A DNA stretch of 64,000 nt, from NCBI GenBank assembly GCA_021849075.1, contig JAJZTH010000006.1:91574-155573 (forward strand), written 5' to 3'. Positions 36,146-45,719 of this stretch are shown piece by piece. Both the position numbers and the translations under genes were made by a program. Position 1 is the stretch's first letter. Each line of letters begins with the position of its first letter. The DNA comes from Pseudomonadota bacterium. Lineage in GTDB: Bacteria; Pseudomonadota; Alphaproteobacteria; Sphingomonadales; Sphingomonadaceae. The notes below the pieces were generated by a model. That model had not been told where the DNA came from and did no database searches. It worked only from the letters and a program-made list of their open reading frames with translations.

Positions 36146-36748
36146 TTAGTCATCCGGTTCCCGATACACGCTTTCGTAAAGAGCGAGTGTATCGGGATCG
36201 CCAGTCCGCAATTTTTCTACGAGGTCCTTTGTGTCTTGGGCATAGGCTGACATTTCTTTCAGCGTCGCTTCCATGACATTGGCGACCGTTGTCAAAAACC
36301 AGTCGAAGGCAACATATGCGTTCTCCAAATCGTGACGAGAAACAGCAAGGTCCTCGACTTTCTTGGGATGTGTGACGCGGTTTCTTAGGGTTATGGCATC
36401 CTTAAGATACTTCCAGCCTATGTGCATAAAATCGATCTTGATGCTGCACATATCTTCGGCTGTTTTTGTCGCGAGCCGGATCATAGCTGTGGTTGGCACG
36501 AAATTCTGCTTCTCTTTGATCTTCCCGGTTTCGCTGATGAAAAGCGAAGTTTCCGAGAAGGCCCATTTCAGTTTTGGCGTCGATACGTCCAGGCTTTCAG
36601 CTACCGAGAGAATGTGCATCCGATAAATCCAGGTCGCACCCTCCATAGCGGAAATGATGGTGCGTAGCGCGTTTCGTCTGTCGGATGCCGTATCCGACGC
36701 ATTAACTTGACGCAGGACATGTTCGATGTCCGAAGCAAGGGTAGCCAA
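36146..36748 (-). CDS. HEPN-like protein of unknown role, possible N-terminal frameshift
   Basis: A 200-residue, mostly helical protein I do not recognise by name. Residues 122-127, 'RNRVTH', fit the R-polar-x3-H active-site motif of HEPN ribonuclease-like domains, followed by a Pro. GC content (about 48 percent) is far below the neighbours, suggesting horizontal gain. The start here is a TTG with no ribosome site, right after a T7 run. Upstream, a much better start exists: an ATG at 36785 behind AGAGGGA, reading 'MDPKQPTQELSF'. It would join this frame as '...SFLATLASDIEHV' if the run held six T's. So the gene may be broken, switchable or misread. No antitoxin-like partner lies next to it. 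Confidence 0.65.
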   Translation of the reverse strand: MATLASDIEHVLRQVNASDTASDRRNALRTIISAMEGATWIYRMHILSVAESLDVSTPKLKWAFSETSLFISETGKIKEKQNFVPTTAMIRLATKTAEDMCSIKIDFMHIGWKYLKDAITLRNRVTHPKKVEDLAVSRHDLENAYVAFDWFLTTVANVMEATLKEMSAYAQDTKDLVEKLRTGDPDTLALYESVYREPDD

Positions 36749-36854
36749 AAAAACTTAGTTCTTGAGTGGGCTGCTTTGGGTCCATCGATATTCCCTCTAT
36801 GCTCGATCCCGATAACCTAAACTTAGACGCGAATTTTTGAAATGGAGAGCGCCC

Positions 36855-37181
36855 ATGGCCGAGATCATCGTCAGCACCACCAGTCGTCTGGAGGGCAGGC
36901 CCGCGAAGGAATATCTCGGCATCGTCACCGGAGAGGTGATCGTGGGCGCGAACCTGTTCCGCGACCTGTTCGCCAGCGTCCGTGATATCGTGGGCGGGCG
37001 ATCGGGCGCGTATGAAGATGTGCTGCAACGCGCCCGAGAGCAGGCGATTGCCGAAATGCGCACGCGCGCCGCGACCATGGGCGCCAATGCCGTGGTCGGC
37101 GTCGACCTCGATTATGAAGTCATCGGTTCCAATGGATCGATGCTGATGGTGTCGGCATCCGGCACGGCCATCCTCTACTGA
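36855..37181 (+). CDS. YbjQ/UPF0145-family protein
   Basis: A 108-residue protein of the UPF0145 family ('putative heavy-metal-binding domain'). It has '[20 protein letters not shown]', '[20 protein letters not shown]' and '[20 protein letters not shown]', which are diagnostic. Family members are small oligomers of unknown function. The start was chosen at '[10 protein letters not shown]', where homologues begin. It is divergent from the HEPN-like gene. Confidence 0.92.
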   Translation: MAEIIVSTTSRLEGRPAKEYLGIVTGEVIVGANLFRDLFASVRDIVGGRSGAYEDVLQRAREQAIAEMRTRAATMGANAVVGVDLDYEVIGSNGSMLMVSASGTAILY

Positions 37182-37292
37182 CCCTGCCGATCGCGATGTG
37201 CTGCGCCCTCCCGCGCCGGAGGTTGCCCTTGGGGCGGCCGCTGGTGTAAGGGCGCCCATCACTTTCAACCGGCAGATAAGAATTCAGGACTT

Positions 37293-38036
37293 ATGGCAGG
37301 CCATTCCAAATTCAAGAACATCATGCATCGCAAGGGCGCGCAGGACAAGAAGCGCTCCTCGATGTTCTCCAAGCTCAGCCGCGAAATCACCGTCGCGGCC
37401 AAGATGGGCATGCCCGACCCGGACATGAACCCGCGCCTGCGTCTGGCGATCAACGCCGCCAAGGCGCAGTCGATGCCCAAGGACAATATCCAGCGCGCCG
37501 TCGACAAGGCGAGCAAGGGCGACACGGAAAATTACGAAGAAGTGCGCTATGAGGGCTATGGTCCGGGCGGCACTGCTATCATCGTGGAAGCGCTGACCGA
37601 CAATCGCAACCGCACCGCCACCAATGTCCGCACCGCCTTCGCCAAGAATGGCGGCAATCTCGGTTCTTCGGGCGCGGTCAGCCATGGCTTTGATCGTCTG
37701 GGCCTGATCACCTATCCGGCGAGCGCCGGCGACGCCGAAGCGATCTTTGAAGCGGCGCTGGAAGCGGGCGCGGAAGATGTGTCGTCCAACGAGGACGAAC
37801 ATGAAATCTGGACCGCGATGGACGCGCTGCACGAAGTCGCCAAGGCGCTGGAAGCCAGCCTCGGCCCGGCCGATGGCGCCAAGCTTGCCTGGAAGCCCAC
37901 CACCACCGTCGAAGTCGACGAAAGCAACGCCGCCACGCTGATGAAGCTGGTCGACACGCTGGAAGATGATGACGATGTCCAGACCGTCTGGGGCAATTAT
38001 GAAGTCTCGGATGAAGTGATGGAGAAGCTGGGTTGA
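37293..38036 (+). CDS. yebC: YebC/PmpR-family protein
   Basis: A 247-residue member of the YebC/TACO1 family: '[20 protein letters not shown]' N-terminus, '[20 protein letters not shown]' and '[20 protein letters not shown]' are all standard. Long described as transcriptional regulators, members have more recently been linked to translation through proline-rich stretches. It lies upstream of ruvC, a common pairing, though a repeat element separates them here. Confidence 0.95.
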   Translation: MAGHSKFKNIMHRKGAQDKKRSSMFSKLSREITVAAKMGMPDPDMNPRLRLAINAAKAQSMPKDNIQRAVDKASKGDTENYEEVRYEGYGPGGTAIIVEALTDNRNRTATNVRTAFAKNGGNLGSSGAVSHGFDRLGLITYPASAGDAEAIFEAALEAGAEDVSSNEDEHEIWTAMDALHEVAKALEASLGPADGAKLAWKPTTTVEVDESNAATLMKLVDTLEDDDDVQTVWGNYEVSDEVMEKLG

Positions 38037-38043
38037 TCTTCTT

Positions 38044-38170
38044 TCCCTCTCCCATCGGGAGAGGGAGGGAGGCGCATAGCGCCGGTAGGGTGAGGGCGAT
38101 TGATCATCGCCCTTCGCCCTCACCCTCCCATGCTTCGCATGGGCCCCTCCCTCTCCCACAGGGAGAGGGC
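38044..38170. repeat. Composite inverted repeat between yebC and ruvC
   Basis: Two hairpins of the form CCCTCTCCC...GGGAGAGGG (about 38044-38065 and about 38149-38169) flank an inner inverted repeat, AGGGTGAGGGCGA with TCGCCCTCACCCT. The layout is like those at 45882-46012 and 51703-51830. The last arm ends directly at the TTG start of ruvC, and its GGGAGAGGG is the only apparent ribosome site for that gene. Confidence 0.75.
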
Positions 38171-38172
38171 AT

Positions 38173-38664
38173 TTGATCCTTCTCGGACTTGATCCCGGCC
38201 TTGGCACGACCGGCTGGGGCATTATTTCAGCCGACGGCAATCGGCTGACCCATATTGGCAATGGCCAGATCAAGACTGATTCGGGCATGTCGCTGGCGAC
38301 CCGCCTGCTGGCGCTGGACCTTGCGCTGACTGACCTCATCCTCGAACATCGGCCCGATGGCGCCGCGGTCGAGGAGGTGTTTGTTAATGTGAACCCGCAA
38401 TCGACGCTGAAGCTTGGGCAGGCGCGCGGCGTTATCCTGCTCAATGCATCACGCGCTGGCATGGAAGTGGGCGAATATGCCGCCCGCCTGGTCAAGAAAT
38501 CCGTCGTGGGCGTTGGCAATGCGTCGAAGGATCAGGTCCACGCCATGGTATCGCGTCTGCTGCCCGGCGCGAAGATCGCCGGGCCGGACGCATCGGATGC
38601 GCTGGCGGTGGCGATCACCCACGCCCATCATCTGGCCAGCGCGCGGCGCGTGCCGACGCGCTGA
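38173..38664 (+). CDS. ruvC: Crossover junction endodeoxyribonuclease RuvC
   Basis: Resolves Holliday junctions. The 163-residue protein has the RNase H-like core: catalytic Asp7 in '[16 protein letters not shown]', Glu in '[20 protein letters not shown]' and the C-terminal acidic pair in '[18 protein letters not shown]'. The start is TTG; no ATG exists at the right place. A ribosome site (GGGAGAGGG) is supplied by the repeat element just upstream. The usual partners ruvA and ruvB do not follow; the next gene is on the other strand. Confidence 0.95.
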   Translation: MILLGLDPGLGTTGWGIISADGNRLTHIGNGQIKTDSGMSLATRLLALDLALTDLILEHRPDGAAVEEVFVNVNPQSTLKLGQARGVILLNASRAGMEVGEYAARLVKKSVVGVGNASKDQVHAMVSRLLPGAKIAGPDASDALAVAITHAHHLASARRVPTR

Positions 38665-38681
38665 CCTGATCCGATAGGATT

Positions 38682-39386
38682 TTACCCGAACAGATCGCTC
38701 AGGAAATCGACTGCCGACCGGAAGCTGCGCCGGTCGGCGTCCGGGCTGTAGGCCAGCCCCTTTTCCGGCGTGTTCACGCCATGGTCGGTGAAGGCGTGGC
38801 CGGTATGGCCATAGGCGTGAATCTGCCAGTCGCATCCCGCTTCGGTCAGTTCCTTCGCCAGCGCGACGGTTTCTTCGGGCGGTGCGATCGGATCGTCCCA
38901 GCCATGGCAGATCAGCAACTTGGCGCTGATGGTCGCATTGGGGAAGGGCGGGGCCTGATACACGCCATGGAAGCTGACGCCGCCGGCAATGTCCGCGCCA
39001 GACCGTGCGAGGTCCAGCACGCAGCGTCCGCCAAAGCAGAAGCCGATCGCGGCCGTACGCGCGGCGTCGACTTCCGGCATGGCTTTGAGCACCGCATGGG
39101 CCGCGTTGATCCGGTCGCGCAGCAGCGCGCGGTCGGCGTTGAGCGGGGCCATATACAGGCCGGGATTGGCGTCGGCCCGGGTGGTGCGCTTGCCCTGCCC
39201 AAAAACGTCGACGACCAGAACGGCATAGCCCAGCGCCGCGATTTTTTCGGCATAGGCAAAATCGGCTTCCTTCGTCCCCAGCACATTGGGGAACAACAGG
39301 ATGCCGGGCGCGGGCGCGGCGGCGGCATCCGCCACCGCCATGCTTTCAAAACCGTCATGCAGGATGGTGCGGCGCGTGATCGCCAT
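38682..39386 (-). CDS. Dienelactone hydrolase-family alpha/beta hydrolase
   Basis: A 234-residue alpha/beta hydrolase. The nucleophile elbow 'IGFCFGGRCVL' carries Cys117, as in dienelactone hydrolase; the Asp is in 'CHGWDDPIAPPEE' and the His in 'YGHTGHAFTDHG'. No chlorocatechol pathway genes are nearby, so a general hydrolase role is likelier than dienelactone breakdown. The start 'MAITRRTILHDGFESMAV' was chosen because the upstream in-frame extension reads over the end of prmA and lacks family similarity. Confidence 0.9.
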   Translation of the reverse strand: MAITRRTILHDGFESMAVADAAAAPAPGILLFPNVLGTKEADFAYAEKIAALGYAVLVVDVFGQGKRTTRADANPGLYMAPLNADRALLRDRINAAHAVLKAMPEVDAARTAAIGFCFGGRCVLDLARSGADIAGGVSFHGVYQAPPFPNATISAKLLICHGWDDPIAPPEETVALAKELTEAGCDWQIHAYGHTGHAFTDHGVNTPEKGLAYSPDADRRSFRSAVDFLSDLFG

Positions 39387-39408
39387 GGGGTTAATCTCCT
39401 TTTGGGGT

Positions 39409-40401
39409 TCAGATGCTGCCGAAGCCGGGCGCTTCGCCACGTGCGGCGCTGTTGATGCGCCGGGGGCGTTTCCACCCGATGTTGGGCCGCTTGCGCAATC
39501 GCAGCGTGGGCCAGTCGCCCCGGTTGCTGCGTTCGGCAAGGCGCATGCCCTGTGCGCGATAGGCGGCGATCACATCGTTCGCCTGTTCGTTCAGCAGGCC
39601 GGCGAGGACAATCGTGCCGCCATCCTCCACCAGCGCACAGAGTGACGGGGCCAGTTCGATCAGCGGACCGGCCAATATATTGGCGATCAGCAGATCATAG
39701 GGCGCCCGGCCGACGATTGCGGGATGGTCTGCGCCTGCCGCCGTCACCAGCGCCAGGCGGCCCGCACCGTCGCCCAGTGGGATGCCATTGTCCCGCGCAT
39801 TGTCGGCGCTGATCTCGACCGCGACCGGATCGATGTCCGATGCGATGGCATGCGCGCGGGGCCACAGGTGGAGCGCGGCGAACGCGAGCAGGCCGGTCCC
39901 CGTGCCGATATCGGCCACGTTGCGGAACCGCATGCCGACCTGCCGCATCCGGTCCAGCATGGCCAGGCAGCCGACCGTGGTTTCATGCTGGCCGGTGCCA
40001 AAGGCGCGGCCCGCCTCGATCAGCAAATTCACATGATCGGGAAGTTCCGGGTCGCTGGCGATGTTGCGGACATGGAAACGGCCGGCCGTCACCGGCTCCA
40101 GCCCCTGCTGGCTCATTGTCACCCAATCTTCGTCGGGCAGAGCCTCGACCAGCGGCTTGGTGCCGGCGGCGCTGGGGACCAGCGTTTTGAGCAGCTTGAT
40201 CGCGGCGGGGCTGGGTTTGCCTTCGAAATAGGCGTCGAGCCGCCAGACTGTCTCATCGTCTTCCGCCTCGCTGGTCATCAGCACCGGCGGCCGCTCCATC
40301 AGGGCGAAGGCGGCGATATCCCCATCCAGCGCTTCGGCTTCGGCGCGGGTGCAGGGCAGGGTGACTTTCCAGCTTTGGACGGTAGCGACGACATCATTCA
40401 T
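39409..40401 (-). CDS. prmA: Ribosomal protein L11 methyltransferase PrmA
   Basis: A 330-residue SAM-dependent methyltransferase. 'EAGRAFGTGQHETTVGCLAM' and 'NVADIGTGTGLLAFAALHLW' are the PrmA motifs, followed by 'IASDIDPVAVEISADNARDN' and 'YDLLIANILAGPLIELAP' (the catalytic NILA-type motif). It trimethylates ribosomal protein L11. The N-terminal substrate-recognition domain is divergent from E. coli, as usual in alphaproteobacteria. It precedes the dienelactone hydrolase-like gene by 22 bases on the same strand, so the two may be co-transcribed. Confidence 0.92.
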   Translation of the reverse strand: MNDVVATVQSWKVTLPCTRAEAEALDGDIAAFALMERPPVLMTSEAEDDETVWRLDAYFEGKPSPAAIKLLKTLVPSAAGTKPLVEALPDEDWVTMSQQGLEPVTAGRFHVRNIASDPELPDHVNLLIEAGRAFGTGQHETTVGCLAMLDRMRQVGMRFRNVADIGTGTGLLAFAALHLWPRAHAIASDIDPVAVEISADNARDNGIPLGDGAGRLALVTAAGADHPAIVGRAPYDLLIANILAGPLIELAPSLCALVEDGGTIVLAGLLNEQANDVIAAYRAQGMRLAERSNRGDWPTLRLRKRPNIGWKRPRRINSAARGEAPGFGSI

Positions 40402-40451
40402 GCCGCCGCCTTTAGACCAGCGGCGAGGGGAGGGGAAGTATCAGCCCAATC

Positions 40452-41786
40452 TCAGGCGACCTGCCGTCCGAAATCCGATGACGCATGCCGCAGGCTGGCG
40501 AGCTTGCCTTCCACGCTTACGAAGCCGCGCTCCAGCTGGTCGATTTCCGACGCGACGACTTCGGTGTCCTGGCGGATCGCCGAAATGGTGGTCGACATCG
40601 AATCGGCGGCCAGCGCGGTTTCATCGACGGCGGCGGTGATCATGGTGACGGTCTGCGCTTGCGCGTCCATCGCGTGGCGAATGCGTTCGGCGCTCGCCTG
40701 CACTTCGCCCACCGTGTCGCGAATGCGCTGGTTGGTTTCCACCGACTGGCGGGTCGATGCCTGAATGTCGGCGATCTTGCCGGCGATCTCGTCCGTGGCG
40801 CGCGCGGTCTGGTTGGCCAGGCTCTTCACCTCCTGCGCAACCACGGCAAAGCCGCGTCCGGCGTCGCCCGCGCGGGCGGCCTCGATCGTGGCGTTGAGTG
40901 CTAGCAGATTGGTCTGCCCGGCAATGTCGCGGATCAGGCCCAGGATCGATTCGATCGACTTGGCATGTTCGGACAGGGTGGCGGACATGGTCACGGCATC
41001 GCCCGACTGGGCCGACGCGCGGCGGGCCACTTCGGCAGAACTTTCGACTTCGGTGCGTGCGTCCTCGATCGCGCGGATGAGGCCGGCGGAGGTGCGGGCG
41101 GCTTCGCGCATGGCCAGCGCCGACTGCTCGGCGGCGGCGGCGACTTCGGACGCCTTGCCCAGCATGCCGCGCGTGGCGGCCGACGCATCCTTGGCCTGTT
41201 CGCGCAGCGATTCGCCCAGTTTCGACGCACCGTCGATTTCGCCGACAATGCGCTGTTCGAACAAGGTGCCATAGCGCTGCCGTTCGGCGCGCTGGGTTTC
41301 GGCCTGATCGGTGGCCAGCACATTGCTCATGAAGCCCGAATCGATCATCGCGATCTGCAGCATCGCGCGCAACAGGCGCTGACGCTTCGCCTGATCTTCG
41401 GTGGAGCGTTCCCAGATGAGGTCGCACACCCGTTCATTGGCCACGGCGACGGCATTGAGCACCGCGCGCACCGATACGCCATGTTTGCGGGCGTGGCGCA
41501 CGCAATCTGCGGCGGATGCGGCCCAGCGCCCTTCGCCAAAATGCAGCATCTTTTCCTGCACATAGCGGCGCGATTCCGATTCGATCCGGGCGATGATCGT
41601 CCCGCCCAGCTGCTGTTGCAGCCCGGTTTCGCGCATATAGGTGGTGAAGAAAATCGCGCCCACGCTGTCCAGATCGTCGCTGATCAACTCGCCGATTTCG
41701 CGTGCGGTCCGCGCAATTGCGCCGGTGGGATCGACTTCCGCCAGATAGTCCGATGTCGTGATGGCGGCGGGAAGGGTGGACGGCAT
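40452..41786 (-). CDS. Soluble methyl-accepting chemotaxis protein, possibly globin-coupled
   Basis: A 444-residue chemoreceptor with no membrane helix, so cytoplasmic. The C-terminal half is a full signalling domain with the hairpin tip '[20 protein letters not shown]' and '[20 protein letters not shown]'. The first about 160 residues are helical ('[20 protein letters not shown]', '[20 protein letters not shown]', '[20 protein letters not shown]') and resemble the divergent sensor globin of HemAT-type receptors, with His residues near the place of the proximal heme ligand. Heme binding is inferred, not shown. No other chemotaxis genes are in the window. Confidence 0.85.
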   Translation of the reverse strand: MPSTLPAAITTSDYLAEVDPTGAIARTAREIGELISDDLDSVGAIFFTTYMRETGLQQQLGGTIIARIESESRRYVQEKMLHFGEGRWAASAADCVRHARKHGVSVRAVLNAVAVANERVCDLIWERSTEDQAKRQRLLRAMLQIAMIDSGFMSNVLATDQAETQRAERQRYGTLFEQRIVGEIDGASKLGESLREQAKDASAATRGMLGKASEVAAAAEQSALAMREAARTSAGLIRAIEDARTEVESSAEVARRASAQSGDAVTMSATLSEHAKSIESILGLIRDIAGQTNLLALNATIEAARAGDAGRGFAVVAQEVKSLANQTARATDEIAGKIADIQASTRQSVETNQRIRDTVGEVQASAERIRHAMDAQAQTVTMITAAVDETALAADSMSTTISAIRQDTEVVASEIDQLERGFVSVEGKLASLRHASSDFGRQVA

Positions 41787-41984
41787 GAAGGAACGGCCCC
41801 TGCAGGTGACGTGATCGGTTCTCTTGTCGTCTTTAGCGCAGGGTGGTTAATCACTTCTTATGCGTGGTCGATTGTCGTGATCCATGGGCTGGCGAATTTC
41901 TCTTGCCTTCCGCTGCTTGCCCTCTTGGCGCTTCGCTCTTAAGGGGACGGGACTCAGGGACAAGTATCAAGGACTAGGGTAGAC

Positions 41985-42380
41985 ATGGCGCGTTCCACCA
42001 GCCGGCCACTCTCGCCGCATTTGACGATCTGGAAATGGGGACCGGCCATGGCCGTCTCCATCATGCACCGCGTGACGGGCAATGGGCTGGCGACCGCCGG
42101 CGCGCTCGGCCTCGTCTGGTGGCTGATGGCCGCAGCCAGCGGGCCGGAAGCCTATGCGACCTTCGTCGCCTGCGCGACGTCGCCGATCGGCTATCTGGTG
42201 ATGGCGGGCCTTTCCTGGTTCTTCTTCCAGCATCTTTTCTCCGGCCTTCGCCATTTCGTGCTCGATATGGGCGCCGGCTATGAGCTGAAGAACAACAAGA
42301 TCTGGTCGCTGCTGACCTTTGTCCTGTCCACTCTCGCCACGCTGGCCTTCTGGGCCGCGATCTGCACGGGGAAATTCTGA
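41985..42380 (+). CDS. sdhC: Succinate dehydrogenase cytochrome b556 subunit SdhC
   Basis: A 131-residue membrane anchor of complex II with three helices. 'RPLSPHLTIWKWGPAMAVSI', 'MHRVTGNGLA' and 'LFSGLRHFVLDMG' contain the quinone-site Ser/Arg region and the heme-ligand His. It is the first gene of sdhCDA; its stop overlaps the sdhD ATG by one base (TGATG). Confidence 0.95.
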   Translation: MARSTSRPLSPHLTIWKWGPAMAVSIMHRVTGNGLATAGALGLVWWLMAAASGPEAYATFVACATSPIGYLVMAGLSWFFFQHLFSGLRHFVLDMGAGYELKNNKIWSLLTFVLSTLATLAFWAAICTGKF

Positions 42381-42769
42381 TGGGAACCGGAACCGGAATT
42401 GGCCGCGTCCGCGGTCTTGGCTCGGCGCGGCATGGCGCGCATCACTGGCTGGCGCAGCGTTACACCGCCGTCGGCAACCTGCTGCTGGTGCTGTGGCTGC
42501 TTTTCAGCCTGATCGCGCTGCCCGGCCTCGACTATGAAAGCGTCGTCGGCTGGATTTCCCACCCGCTGGTCGCAGTGCCGCTGATGCTGATGGTGGTCAG
42601 CATCTTCATGCATCTGCGCATGGGGATGCAGGTGATGCTGGAGGATTATGTCCATGACAAAGGTCTGGCCTTCTTCTCCATGCTGCTGCTGAACTTCTAT
42701 GCCTTTGGCGGTGCGGCCGCGGGCGTCTTCGCGATCGCCAAGATCGCCTTCATCGGGATCGTGAAATAA
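42380..42769 (+). CDS. sdhD: Succinate dehydrogenase membrane anchor SdhD
   Basis: The second membrane anchor, 129 residues, with three hydrophobic helices. '[20 protein letters not shown]' at the N-terminus and '[18 protein letters not shown]' later (heme/quinone region) are typical of alphaproteobacterial SdhD. One-base overlaps with sdhC and sdhA (TGATG, TAATG) show tight coupling. Confidence 0.94.
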   Translation: MGTGTGIGRVRGLGSARHGAHHWLAQRYTAVGNLLLVLWLLFSLIALPGLDYESVVGWISHPLVAVPLMLMVVSIFMHLRMGMQVMLEDYVHDKGLAFFSMLLLNFYAFGGAAAGVFAIAKIAFIGIVK

Positions 42770-44571
42770 TGAGCGACGCCTACAAGATCATCGACCACAC
42801 CTACGACACCGTCGTCGTGGGCGCTGGCGGTTCGGGCCTGCGCGCCACCATGGGCAGCGCCGAAGCGGGCCTGAAGACCGCCTGCATCACCAAGCTGTTC
42901 CCGACCCGCAGCCATACCGTGGCGGCGCAGGGCGGCATCGCCGCGTCGCTGGGCAATAACAGCCCCGATCACTGGACCTGGCATATGTTCGACACCGTCA
43001 AGGGGTCCGACTGGCTGGGCGATCAGGACGCGATCGAATATATGGTGCGTGAAGCGCCCGCCGCCGTGATCGAGCTGGAACATGCCGGCGTGCCGTTCAG
43101 CCGCAACCAGGACGGGACCATCTATCAGCGTCCCTTCGGCGGCCACATGCAGAATATGGGCGCCGGCCCGCCGGTGCAGCGCACCTGCGCCGCGGCCGAC
43201 CGCACCGGCCACGCCATGTTGCACGCTCTGTATCAGCAGAGCCTGAAATATGATGCGGACTTCTACATCGAATATTTCGCCATCGACCTGATCATGGAAA
43301 ATGGGGAATGCCGTGGCGTCATCGCCATCTGCATGGAAGACGGCTCGATCCATCGCTTCAAGGCGCATGCGGTGGTGCTGGCGACGGGCGGCTATGGCCG
43401 TTCCTACTTCTCCGCCACTTCGGCGCACAGCTGCACCGGCGACGGCGGCGGCATGGTGCTGCGCGCAGGGCTTCCGCTCCAGGATCTGGAGTTTGTTCAG
43501 TTCCACCCGACCGGCATCTACGGCGCGGGCGTGCTGATCACCGAAGGCGCACGCGGCGAGGGCGGCTACCTCACCAACTCCGAAGGCGAGCGTTTCATGG
43601 AACGCTATGCTCCCTCGGCGAAGGATCTGGCGTCTCGCGACGTCGTCTCGCGCTCGATGGCGATGGAAATGCGCGAAGGGCGCGGCGTGGGTCCGAACAA
43701 GGATCACATCTTCCTGCACCTCGACCATATCGATCCCAAGGTGCTGGCGGAGCGTCTGCCGGGCATCACCGAAAGCGGCAAGATTTTCGCGGGCGTCGAC
43801 CTGACCCGTCAGCCGCTGCCTGTGACCCCGACCGTCCATTATAATATGGGCGGCATCCCCTGTAACTATCATGGTCAGGTGGTGACGAAGGTGGGCGACG
43901 ATCCGGAAGTGATCGTGCCGGGCCTCTACGCGGTCGGCGAAGCGGCTTGCGTGTCGGTCCATGGCGCGAACCGCCTCGGCTCCAACTCGCTGATCGACCT
44001 TGTCGTGTTCGGCCGTGCGACCGGCCTGCACCTCAAGGAAAATCTCAAGCCCAACGCCAGCCATCGTCCGCTGCCGGCTGATGCAGCCGATCTGGCGCTG
44101 TCGCGTCTGGACAAATATCGCAATGCCAAGGGCGGTTCGCCCACGGCGCAGATTCGCCTCGAAATGCAGCACACCATGCAGAAGCATGCCGCCGTGTTCC
44201 GTGACAGCGAACTGCTGGCCGAAGGCGTCAAGAAGATGGAACAGGTCAACAAGCGGATGGAAGACGTCGCCGTCTCCGACCGTTCGCTGATCTGGAACAC
44301 CGACCTCATTGAGACGCTGGAACTGGACAACCTCATGGCTTCGGCCGTGTGCACCATGGTCAGCGCGGAAAACCGCAAGGAAAGCCGCGGCGCCCATGCG
44401 CATGAGGATTTCCCGAACCGCGACGACGAAAACTGGATGAAGCACACCATCAGCTGGTTCGAAGGCTGGGGTGGATCGGGCGGCAAGGTGACGCTCGATT
44501 ATCGCCCGGTCCATGACTATACGCTCACGGACGAAGCCGAATATATCAAGCCCAAGGCCCGCGTTTACTAA
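42769..44571 (+). CDS. sdhA: Succinate dehydrogenase flavoprotein subunit SdhA
   Basis: The 600-residue catalytic flavoprotein of complex II, oxidising succinate to fumarate. The FAD fold '[20 protein letters not shown]', the covalent-FAD His in '[19 protein letters not shown]', '[16 protein letters not shown]' and '[20 protein letters not shown]' are all present, and the C-terminus '...[12 protein letters not shown]' is complete. Downstream there is an intrinsic terminator and then an unrelated ATP-grasp gene; sdhB is missing from this operon and must lie elsewhere. Confidence 0.97.
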   Translation: MSDAYKIIDHTYDTVVVGAGGSGLRATMGSAEAGLKTACITKLFPTRSHTVAAQGGIAASLGNNSPDHWTWHMFDTVKGSDWLGDQDAIEYMVREAPAAVIELEHAGVPFSRNQDGTIYQRPFGGHMQNMGAGPPVQRTCAAADRTGHAMLHALYQQSLKYDADFYIEYFAIDLIMENGECRGVIAICMEDGSIHRFKAHAVVLATGGYGRSYFSATSAHSCTGDGGGMVLRAGLPLQDLEFVQFHPTGIYGAGVLITEGARGEGGYLTNSEGERFMERYAPSAKDLASRDVVSRSMAMEMREGRGVGPNKDHIFLHLDHIDPKVLAERLPGITESGKIFAGVDLTRQPLPVTPTVHYNMGGIPCNYHGQVVTKVGDDPEVIVPGLYAVGEAACVSVHGANRLGSNSLIDLVVFGRATGLHLKENLKPNASHRPLPADAADLALSRLDKYRNAKGGSPTAQIRLEMQHTMQKHAAVFRDSELLAEGVKKMEQVNKRMEDVAVSDRSLIWNTDLIETLELDNLMASAVCTMVSAENRKESRGAHAHEDFPNRDDENWMKHTISWFEGWGGSGGKVTLDYRPVHDYTLTDEAEYIKPKARVY

Positions 44572-44604
44572 AGCGCTGCGCCGACAGGCCGAAACATGCG
44601 GGAA

Positions 44605-44636
44605 GGGGGCGAGCCGAAAAGGCTGGCCCCCTTTTT
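44605..44636 (+). terminator. sdhA: Intrinsic terminator of sdhCDA
   Basis: GGGGGC (44605-44610) plus AGCC pairs with GGCT plus GCCCCC (44626-44631) around a GAAAA-type loop, followed by five T's. It lies about 35 bases after the sdhA stop and closes the operon. Confidence 0.85.
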
Positions 44637-44669
44637 GCTTTCACGATCCATTTGTTTGGGAATGACGAT

Positions 44670-45719
44670 ATGACGCAGGACGCCTTGGCCATCCTCTATC
44701 AGGCGCTGCCCCCGCCGGTGATCGACGGCCTGCGCAAGGATGCCAAGCCCGGCGGCTATTCCGATGGCGGAGCCGATATCGCCTTCGTGCTGCGCGGCCG
44801 GGGCCATCGGGTGCTGACGCCGGTGGCCGATCCCGATCCGGCCCGGCCGCTCGACTGGGTGTTTCCCGACACGGTAGAAGGTATCGCGGCGGCCATGGCG
44901 GCAGGGGCGACTGTTCTGTGGGCGAATAGCGTGCTGTTCGAAGGGCATCCGCTGGAGGCCGTGCTGGGGCAGGTGCGGATCGTTGGCCAACTGCCCGCAC
45001 TGATGCAGCGCCATGACGACAAGTTCGCGACCAACCAGATGCTGGACGAAGCGGGCCTGCCGGTGGCGCGCTCCTTCCTGCTGGCGCAGGCGGGACGGCC
45101 GGGCGTCGTTGCGCTGGCCGATGTGGAGGGCGCGCTGGCTCAGGCCGGTCTGCGCTTCCCCCTCATCGTGAAGCCCGTGCGTGGGCGCGGTAGTCAGGGC
45201 GTCAGCCGCGTCGCCGATCTGGCGGCTCTGCTGTCGGCGGCGACCGGCCTGATTGTGGACGCGAAATTTGGCGACACGCTGATCATCGAGGAATATCTGG
45301 CGGGCGAAGAAGTCACCGTCACGGTGATGCCGCCGGTCGATGGCGTCTATCGCGCGCTGCGCCCGGTGCGGCGCTTCAACCAAGAGGACGGCGTCGCGCC
45401 CTATAATGGCGATGTCGCGGTGACGGCGAACAGCGTTGCGATCGACGAAACGGAACTGGCGACGCCGGCCGTGCAGGCGATGCTGGATGCGTGCGTCCGC
45501 GCGGCGGCTCTGGTCGGTGCGCGGGCGGTGATCCGCATCGATTGCCGCGCGGACGCCAGCGGCGAGTATAAGCTGTTCGACCTCAACATGAAGCCAAACA
45601 TGACCGGCCCCGGCCGCCCCGGCCGCGACGATCAGGATTGCCTGTCCGCCATCGCCGCCCGCGCGGAGGGGTGGGATTTCGCGCAGTTGCTGGAGGCGAT
45701 GCTGGTGGCGGCGTGGTGA
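44670..45719 (+). CDS. ATP-grasp ligase-like protein, unknown substrate
   Basis: A 349-residue ATP-grasp enzyme related in layout to D-alanine-D-alanine ligase and carbamoyl-phosphate-synthase-like proteins. 'DKFATNQMLDEAGLPVARSF', 'FPLIVKPVRGRGSQGVSRV' (ATP-binding Lys and Gly loop), 'LIIEEYLAGEEVTVTVMPP' and 'LFDLNMKPNMTGPGRPGRDD' (metal-binding acidic/Asn) are visible. The last motif with Lys-Pro-Asn is unusual for a Ddl. The ATG at 44670 has GGGA at a good distance; an upstream TTG at 44652 is the alternative. It stands alone after the sdh terminator, so substrate and pathway are unknown. Confidence 0.82.
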   Translation: MTQDALAILYQALPPPVIDGLRKDAKPGGYSDGGADIAFVLRGRGHRVLTPVADPDPARPLDWVFPDTVEGIAAAMAAGATVLWANSVLFEGHPLEAVLGQVRIVGQLPALMQRHDDKFATNQMLDEAGLPVARSFLLAQAGRPGVVALADVEGALAQAGLRFPLIVKPVRGRGSQGVSRVADLAALLSAATGLIVDAKFGDTLIIEEYLAGEEVTVTVMPPVDGVYRALRPVRRFNQEDGVAPYNGDVAVTANSVAIDETELATPAVQAMLDACVRAAALVGARAVIRIDCRADASGEYKLFDLNMKPNMTGPGRPGRDDQDCLSAIAARAEGWDFAQLLEAMLVAAW

